Shown in pieces: positions 58,266 through 64,000 of a DNA stretch of 64,000 bases. How positions within the stretch are numbered: the stretch's first letter is position 1; the number at the start of each line of letters is the position of its first letter. The notes below the pieces were generated by a model, which saw only the letters and a list, made by a program, of their open reading frames with translations, made no database searches and had not been told where the DNA came from. Made by a program: the position numbers and the translations under genes. The stretch is from an uncultured Lachnospiraceae bacterium (GTDB lineage Bacteria; Bacillota; Clostridia; Lachnospirales; Lachnospiraceae): assembly GCA_934351925.1 (NCBI GenBank), contig CAKRJT010000015.1, forward strand, positions 1-64,000. The letters run 5' to 3'.

Positions 58266-59990
58266 TCACCTGCACTGCTCCATTTCCTGCAGCTGCAAAG
58301 TCTCCTGCGCCTTGAGCTCATTTCCTATGTTATTAACCAATGGATCTGAGCTGCCCTCAAGATACTCCTTGGAGATTTCCGACAGAGCTGCCGGAGTCTC
58401 TCTTCCCCTTTTCTCCATCATATAATAGTAGTTTGACATAAGATATACCGTTGGCTGATAGCCGTTGATCTCCACATCCTTTTTAAATGCTTTGTAACAC
58501 TCCTTTGAAAGCTCAAAATCTTTAACCTTTTCAGGCATAAACTCCTTTAACAGACCAAAGCACGCCTGCTCATACCCTTCAGGCAGCTTTTCATTAAGCA
58601 TTGTACCGCCCAACGAACGCCACTTCAGCAAATCAGCTAAGTCTTCTCTTTTTTCATCAAGATATTTATAAAAATCTTTAGTGCTGCTGATATCATTATT
58701 TTTTACCATACATTCAATATATTCATTTACTTTATCACCCACTTCCTTTTTCTCTTCCGCACTCTTATGCGCCGCAACCGGCTCTTCAACCGGCTTAACC
58801 CATGCCATATCGTCAAAACTCAAAAAGCCGCCATCCTTCTGTATATTAAGCAATGCATTTTTTCCACCAAGAGGCATATACGGCATGGTATTTCCGGCAA
58901 ATGCCAGGTACCCCTTATCAGGGTGCATAAAGCAGTAGCCTTCCGGCATTGTATATCCAACGCTGTCTTTGAATTTAAGGTTTCCTGTAAGCTTTACAAT
59001 CTCAAGCTCACTATTAATAGCAATGGTTTCAGGCGTCCTCATACTATCCACAGACTGTGTGCTGTTCTCCATCACCTCCTCTACATTCTCATTTTCATTC
59101 TCATTCACCTTAAGCAGCCCTCCCTTCTCAAGCAGATAATCTGCAGCCCTGTCCGCCTGCCTGATAGCCTCAAACAGTACTTCCTGCTTTTGTTCTATCG
59201 CACTTATCCAGCTCTGCACATAGGCTTTATGATTCTTAAATTCTGCCGGCTCATACTGCAGCCCGATATCAGCACCGGTAAAGCATGATGATATCTCTGC
59301 CACAAGTTCCTCAACAGCATAGTCTGATGTGCTCCTGATTCCAGACTGCACACGGTCAAGTCTGTTCTTTGCCCCTGTTGCATGTGACAGCTCATGCAAC
59401 AGTGTTGAATTATAGGCATGGTCATTATCAAACACTTCCTTCGGCGGAAGATGAATATCGTCATTCGTGACACTGTAGTATGCCTTGTCCGGACTGTCAT
59501 TTAAAACCTTTATTGCCATGCCATCAATAACTCTGTCTATCGCCTCGTTCTGTGTAATGTTGTTATGCACCTTTACTTCCGGCGGAATCCCTTCAATGTC
59601 CTTTGCATTGAACACCATATGATATCTGCTGCGCAGTCCATAATTCTCCGGATTTTCAGCATTGTTATACTCATCCCATGGCACAACCTTGTGCGTGTAT
59701 TTATCATAAGGCTGCCAGAACTCAACCATCTCTGCCCTGGCACCTTTCTTCAGGTGCCACCCCTGCTGCTGTATCTGCTTGAATGTAGCCCATCTCATAT
59801 CATCGCTGCTCTTCCGGATTGCAGCAAATGTAAGGTTGAACCTGTTAATTCCGCTATAGACTGTGTGTGATACACAATTTTCCGGTCTGCCTCCGGAAAC
59901 AGACCACTGCCTCTGCCAATGTTCCGGATTTTCTTTTAAAGAATCAATGAATTTCTCCGCTATCTGCCTGCGAAATTCATTTGTATCCAT
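58266..59990 (-). CDS. ArdC-like ssDNA-binding / zincin metallopeptidase protein
   Basis: A 574-residue protein. Residues about 1-130 match the ArdC N-terminal ssDNA-binding domain (REWQRQW-like start, YSGINRFNLTFAA, WATFKQIQQQGWHLKKGARAE). Residues about 150-300 are a zincin peptidase domain with HELSH (His199, Glu200, His203) and a distal Glu near 228 (AVEELVAEISS). ArdC proteins protect incoming single-stranded DNA and counter restriction during conjugation. Residues about 310-574 are a less conserved helical extension, including a YPEGYCFMHPDKGYLAF-type segment. Start at 59990 has GGAG 7 bases upstream. Confidence 0.85.
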   Translation of the reverse strand: MDTNEFRRQIAEKFIDSLKENPEHWQRQWSVSGGRPENCVSHTVYSGINRFNLTFAAIRKSSDDMRWATFKQIQQQGWHLKKGARAEMVEFWQPYDKYTHKVVPWDEYNNAENPENYGLRSRYHMVFNAKDIEGIPPEVKVHNNITQNEAIDRVIDGMAIKVLNDSPDKAYYSVTNDDIHLPPKEVFDNDHAYNSTLLHELSHATGAKNRLDRVQSGIRSTSDYAVEELVAEISSCFTGADIGLQYEPAEFKNHKAYVQSWISAIEQKQEVLFEAIRQADRAADYLLEKGGLLKVNENENENVEEVMENSTQSVDSMRTPETIAINSELEIVKLTGNLKFKDSVGYTMPEGYCFMHPDKGYLAFAGNTMPYMPLGGKNALLNIQKDGGFLSFDDMAWVKPVEEPVAAHKSAEEKKEVGDKVNEYIECMVKNNDISSTKDFYKYLDEKREDLADLLKWRSLGGTMLNEKLPEGYEQACFGLLKEFMPEKVKDFELSKECYKAFKKDVEINGYQPTVYLMSNYYYMMEKRGRETPAALSEISKEYLEGSSDPLVNNIGNELKAQETLQLQEMEQCR

Positions 59991-60023
59991 ATACATTCTC
60001 CTCTCCGGCACTCTCGCTGTGTT

Positions 60024-63000
60024 TTAATAAATTTTGTACTTCAATATTGTCCTGATATCATCCAGTATGCTGCCCTTTACGTTATAGACAACATATCTTT
60101 GCTCCATGCCCCCTTTCTTATAACCTATAACCTTTGTATCATTAAAACTGCTGTCAGTGCAGTAAAGTGGTACCGCAAATTCATGTCTATACATAAGTGA
60201 CAACCGGCTGTCTATTGTTGTTTTTATAAGTGTAGGAAGCCTGTCATACTGCGGATTGTAATAATTCATAAGCGAACAGAAATCTATCTCAACCTCATCG
60301 ACATATCCGAATGTATATATCCTCACTATTCCCCATTGCCCCGCTTTAAACTGCGTGCCCCCGGTTACGGCTTCTATGTATGCTTCCACGCGGAAATTGT
60401 CCCTTATGTATACATGCTCTTCTCCGCCACCGCCGCCGTTTTCATCTTTATAGCCGATGTCCTCCGCCTTTATCGCAGTTCCGTTCTGCGATGTGCCAAA
60501 ATCATACTGCGTCACAGGAAGTGTTGCCGTGTTTCCAAGCTTATCCCGTGCAATCACCTTCATGCATACCTGCTCCACGTTTCCGGAGTCTGCGAGACTG
60601 TCGTACAGATTGAAGCGGCAGGTATATATACCTCCGACCAGTGTAAATAAAATATCGGTGCTGTTCGATGCGTCCGCGGCGTCGCTTATGCGAAGCGCAA
60701 AACTGTCTATTCCCGACAGATTGTCATAAGGATCGGCTATTGTCATAACTGCATACGGTGAACCCGTTATGTCGTCATTGTACAGCCCGAGCATCTCATT
60801 ATTCTCGACATACTTAACTGTTCCGGTAGGTGCCGTATTGTCAAAGGCATACACGCCATACACATGACAGGCATTTACCGTCTTTATGGCTGAAGCACTG
60901 GTGGAGCTGTTACCGTGTCTGTCCTTTACCTGACGCACCCACAGATAATAGCAGCCGTCAAGGTCTGAACCAAGTTCCGCAAGAGTAACTGAAAAGCTCT
61001 CTGTTCCCGTTACAGCCGAATATTCCTGCCACTCTGATGGGAGGCTTGAAATATCAGCCGAGAACCCATATTCATACCTGTTGCTATCCGCCAGACCTGA
61101 GCCATATTCGCTGACAGATATTGTGACATCGATGCTCTTTACGGCATTACCCGTTACATCGGGGTTGACCGTGCAGGTCGGTGTAACCTCTATATCCGGT
61201 CCGACATTATCACGCCATGCCGGATATAAATCCACTACATCGCCATCTGCAGTTGACAAGTTCCACTTTTTTGTACCGCTGCCAACATATGCTGAATAAC
61301 TTTCGTTTCCATACCATCCGCTAGAACTGTATTCAATCTGCAGCCCGGTCGTCATACTCAGCAGGGCAAATGTATCATCAGGAGCCGGTATGCTGCTCCC
61401 GGAATCATAAATAAATACAGCGCTGTAATAGCCGCCCGCATTATTCCATGTCCACCCATACGGAGCCTTCTTCTCCATTGTCAGTATTCCTGCATCATAA
61501 TCCGTAAAACCATGAAGCCTTACCTCATATCTGCAGGCGCTCCATTTTGCAACAGCGGTCTTGTCTGTCCTATATTTCCATATGTCGTTACCATATATCT
61601 TAACGCCATCTATATACCAGCCTTCAAATATATAGCCTGCAAGCCCGGGTTCCGGAAGCCCACCTATCACACTGTCATAATATACTCTTCTTCTCTTTTC
61701 ATCTGATTTTACGACGGTATGAGATGCCTCAGGCGGCTTGTTATAATCAAACGTGAGTGTGCAATCACATGGTTTCCATATAGCGTATAACTTTATGACT
61801 CCGCCCGGCATAATCGTGAGATTTCTGACTGTTTCACCGCCGGCGTATGAGCTGCCCGTGCCGTCAGGACTTGTGTTCCATTCGATGAATGCGTATCCCT
61901 CCCTCGTATACCCGTTATCAGGCAGCTTTTCGTCCCTGTCATAAGTAAATGAAGCATCTGGCATGCTTCCCTCAGCCCTTGTGCTGCCGCCGTCATTATC
62001 GTTCCGCTCAAACTGCACGGTATAGGTGTTCGGCGCCCAGTGGGCGAACACGGTGAGACTGCCAAGTCCCTTCCATACAGCATTGTCGGAAATAATGTCA
62101 CCTTTTTTGTCAATCTTTACAATAAATGGCTTCTGCGCCGTGTTGCCGAGCCTGTCTGAGACGGTCAAAGTATAGAGGGATACACCCTCCGAGCCAAAAT
62201 AGTACCGCCTGTCTGCGGCGATTTCACCGTCAGCCGGAACTATTCCGTTGAAATCCGCAATAATCATACTGCCAATTCCCGAGTGCGCGTCTGCTGCGTC
62301 AAATCCGATTACCGTGCCCTCACCAAACCAGCCGTATGAGCCTGACACATTACTCAGGTCAGGTGCGGTGTTATCAAAATAGTAGGGACCGAATCGGTGG
62401 CATCCTGCATCAGGTGAAGAGACGGACTCATTTCCCGCAGCGTCTTTTACGGGTTTTACCCAAAGATAGTATGTCCCGGTCAGACCGCCGCCGATGTAAA
62501 ATGGCGAGCCATTCGTATAGTCAGCCCAATTCCCGGAAGGACTGTCAGCATCAGTGCATACGCAGTACTGGTAATCATTGTCCTCGGCAAGCTGTCCGGC
62601 ATCACTGCCTGCCATATCCTCAGCGTTGATGGTTATGCTGATGCTTTTTGCATAGTCTGTGGTCTGTGCCGGAGATACACCCACTGTCGGCGGAGTGGCA
62701 TCAATCCAATCAGCGTATACCGTAACACCGCCGTCGTGCTTCCACAATGCAGTGTTTCCGTTACCGGACCAGTAATCACCCTTGACAGCATGTCCATTTT
62801 CGTCCCATACCTTCTCTCCGGTGCCGGTTATCCAGCCGCCAAGCCTGCACCCCGGTCTTGACGCGGAAATCCATGATATATCCCAGTAATCAACAGCATC
62901 ATATTTTACTGTGCACGCGATTTCATCGGCAATGGTGCTGCCGTCCACGGTGAGCGTTCCGCCATTTGGGTTAAATGACACGGTATAGCTTTTGGCTGTT

Positions 63001-64000
63001 GCGTATGCGGTGAAGCTTATGTCCGCGTCGGGCATGGCAAAGCTGTAGACATTTCCGAACGCTGTTCCGGAGTTTTCGATATCCTGTCTCCAGTAAGGAT
63101 TTGTATAGCCTGTTGCGGTCGTTGAAGTTAAGGTGACATTTTCTCCAAAAGAATATGAACCGCCGCCTGATACGGCAGCAATGCCTGTCCCCCTGTTCAA
63201 AGTTACGGTATGTACGTTTGGCTTCCACTGTGCATACAGCGTTAATCTGTCCTCACTACTAGATGGCTGCGATGTAAATGTGCTTCCCGCGCTGTATGAG
63301 GTTCCTGAGCCGTCTGCCGCTGTATTCCACTCTGTAAAGCTGCAGCCCGTTCTGGTAAATCCGTTTTGTGCTATAGTTACTGTGTCACCGTACTTTACAG
63401 GTGTTCCGTCAGTTGAACCTCCATCGTTTCCATTACCCTTATATGCAACCTTCAGGACATTCCTCTCATAACGCACGTTAGTTGAACTGTCTGCTGTCAC
63501 ATTCCAGGAAGCCGTGTCAACGGAAACATAATGACAGTTGTCAAAGGACGAGTCGCCGGCATGTTCGGCTGCATTGAAGGTGGTGCCGTTTTGCACGGAA
63601 TAGGTTTTTGTCTTGCTGTCATCCCTCACGCCATCTTTATAAAAATAAAGGGTCACAGTGGAATTATCCGCTGTCCAGTGTGCATAGAGCGAGACATTGG
63701 AAAGCCCCTTCCACACCGCAGACGAGCCGGTACCTGACCAGCAGGTTCCATTTACGGCATTACCTGAAGCGTCATATACCATTTCACCAGTACCGTCCGT
63801 GCCGGTGTACCAGCCCTGAAGCGTATAGCCGGTACGCGAAGCACTCACTGCACCGGCGTTACAGTTTCCGGTATCGTAAGTAACTGTCTTGGTTGAAGTG
63901 TTCTCTCCATTATTAGGGTTGAAGGTGATGGTGTAGTCATTCGGAACCCATGCTGTAAATGTTAGTTTCTTACCTTTATACGCCCAGCTTCCATCATGGT
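60024..64000 (-). CDS. Giant secreted protein with InlB-type repeats, 5' end outside window
   Basis: The frame stays open through 64000, so the N-terminus and any signal peptide are missing; about 1,324 residues are visible. It consists mainly of InlB B (Listeria-Bacteroides) repeats, seen as YTVSFNPNGGTL, GYAFIEWNTSPDGTGSSY, LTVFAHWAPNTYTVQFERN and many like them. These alternate with two longer Ig-like modules that share a pattern ending YYLWVKPVKDAAGN and YYLWVRQVKDRHGN. The C-terminus (about the last 100 residues) is different and lacks LPXTG, a membrane anchor or dockerin, so attachment is unclear. It is probably a surface adhesin carried by the element, directly upstream of the ArdC-like gene. 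Confidence 0.85.
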   Translation of the reverse strand, partial: HDGSWAYKGKKLTFTAWVPNDYTITFNPNNGENTSTKTVTYDTGNCNAGAVSASRTGYTLQGWYTGTDGTGEMVYDASGNAVNGTCWSGTGSSAVWKGLSNVSLYAHWTADNSTVTLYFYKDGVRDDSKTKTYSVQNGTTFNAAEHAGDSSFDNCHYVSVDTASWNVTADSSTNVRYERNVLKVAYKGNGNDGGSTDGTPVKYGDTVTIAQNGFTRTGCSFTEWNTAADGSGTSYSAGSTFTSQPSSSEDRLTLYAQWKPNVHTVTLNRGTGIAAVSGGGSYSFGENVTLTSTTATGYTNPYWRQDIENSGTAFGNVYSFAMPDADISFTAYATAKSYTVSFNPNGGTLTVDGSTIADEIACTVKYDAVDYWDISWISASRPGCRLGGWITGTGEKVWDENGHAVKGDYWSGNGNTALWKHDGGVTVYADWIDATPPTVGVSPAQTTDYAKSISITINAEDMAGSDAGQLAEDNDYQYCVCTDADSPSGNWADYTNGSPFYIGGGLTGTYYLWVKPVKDAAGNESVSSPDAGCHRFGPYYFDNTAPDLSNVSGSYGWFGEGTVIGFDAADAHSGIGSMIIADFNGIVPADGEIAADRRYYFGSEGVSLYTLTVSDRLGNTAQKPFIVKIDKKGDIISDNAVWKGLGSLTVFAHWAPNTYTVQFERNDNDGGSTRAEGSMPDASFTYDRDEKLPDNGYTREGYAFIEWNTSPDGTGSSYAGGETVRNLTIMPGGVIKLYAIWKPCDCTLTFDYNKPPEASHTVVKSDEKRRRVYYDSVIGGLPEPGLAGYIFEGWYIDGVKIYGNDIWKYRTDKTAVAKWSACRYEVRLHGFTDYDAGILTMEKKAPYGWTWNNAGGYYSAVFIYDSGSSIPAPDDTFALLSMTTGLQIEYSSSGWYGNESYSAYVGSGTKKWNLSTADGDVVDLYPAWRDNVGPDIEVTPTCTVNPDVTGNAVKSIDVTISVSEYGSGLADSNRYEYGFSADISSLPSEWQEYSAVTGTESFSVTLAELGSDLDGCYYLWVRQVKDRHGNSSTSASAIKTVNACHVYGVYAFDNTAPTGTVKYVENNEMLGLYNDDITGSPYAVMTIADPYDNLSGIDSFALRISDAADASNSTDILFTLVGGIYTCRFNLYDSLADSGNVEQVCMKVIARDKLGNTATLPVTQYDFGTSQNGTAIKAEDIGYKDENGGGGGEEHVYIRDNFRVEAYIEAVTGGTQFKAGQWGIVRIYTFGYVDEVEIDFCSLMNYYNPQYDRLPTLIKTTIDSRLSLMYRHEFAVPLYCTDSSFNDTKVIGYKKGGMEQRYVVYNVKGSILDDIRTILKYKIY

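Larger units (their letters stand above)
54843..64000. mobile_element. Left end of an integrative (conjugative?) element
   Basis: An integrase with its coding end facing the boundary, a DUF6462 small protein, an HTH protein, an ArdC-like antirestriction protein and a giant surface protein, all on the minus strand, form a typical integrative-element module. No relaxase, coupling protein or type IV secretion gene is inside the window, so conjugation is inferred only from the ArdC-type gene and the overall set. The right end lies beyond 64000. Confidence 0.75.

Noticed and set aside
1..64000. tRNA, rRNA and CRISPR arrays
   Set aside because: No cloverleaf-like TTCGANNC-containing genes, rRNA stretches or regularly spaced direct repeats were recognised by eye; a tRNAscan or CRISPR finder run would be needed to exclude them fully.

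Overview
The window looks like a chromosomal segment of a gut-type Clostridia bacterium, most likely Lachnospiraceae. The signs are an hrcA-grpE-dnaK-dnaJ heat-shock cluster behind a perfect CIRCE operator, T-box leaders in front of pheS and thrS, clostridial DUF families (DUF2225, DUF3877, DUF4342, DUF6062), a eukaryote-type NADP isocitrate dehydrogenase, and strong AGGAGG-type ribosome binding sites. Genus and species cannot be fixed from the sequence alone. I saw no rRNA, tRNA or CRISPR array.

Layout. 1-6.6 kb: DUF6062 protein (5' end outside the window), an LtaS-like sulfatase, DUF2225, glnS and a beta-lactamase-fold hydrolase. 6.7-16.7 kb: an alpha/beta hydrolase, a likely xyloglucan pair (GH31 and GH74, both without signal peptides), a duplicated-domain lipoprotein, a MATE transporter, a D,D-carboxypeptidase and a fucosyltransferase-like gene at the 3' end of the heat-shock operon. 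16.7-22 kb: dnaJ, dnaK, grpE, hrcA. 22-33 kb: an ABC exporter pair, PilZ, queA, pheST with T-box, DUF3877, truA, and thrS with T-box. 33.5-39 kb: a large solute-binding lipoprotein, then a small locus that looks like a peptide-pheromone/TPR-receptor quorum-sensing system (secreted 112-aa protein, 55-codon hydrophobic peptide, 657-aa helical-repeat regulator). 39-43.5 kb: HAD phosphatase, icd, and a group of small odd proteins (Cys/Gly-rich, membrane, Pro-rich, helical) embedded among dispersed structured repeats. 43.5-54.5 kb: PF06541 membrane protein, FNT channel, leuS, Dabb protein, an unusual ankyrin-GH43 fusion, a UDPGP-family pyrophosphorylase cotranscribed with a two-component system, and a DUF4342 protein. 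54.8-64 kb: the integrase end of an integrative element (tyrosine recombinase, DUF6462, HTH protein, unknown 393-aa protein, ArdC-like antirestriction/metallopeptidase protein, giant InlB-repeat surface protein running off the window).

How the genes work together. Translation and charging genes (glnS, pheST, thrS, leuS, truA, queA) are scattered and individually regulated; pheS and thrS sense uncharged tRNA through T-boxes with specifier triplets that fit Phe (UUC) and Thr (ACC). HrcA should repress its own operon through CIRCE. Plant-polysaccharide use is represented by GH74+GH31 and by ankyrin-GH43, which appear cytoplasmic and so would act on imported oligosaccharides.

Most interesting. 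(1) A family of intergenic elements at about 33.3-33.45, 41.95-42.17 and 43.05-43.14 kb, built around hairpins of the form TTACyGCCTGA...GGCrGTAA. The stems show compensatory changes, and in two copies a central strand can pair with either an upstream or a downstream partner. (2) The candidate peptide/receptor locus with its inverted-repeat operator. (3) The ankyrin-GH43 fusion. (4) Twin GTGAAC-N3-GTTCAC dyads within the mobile element.
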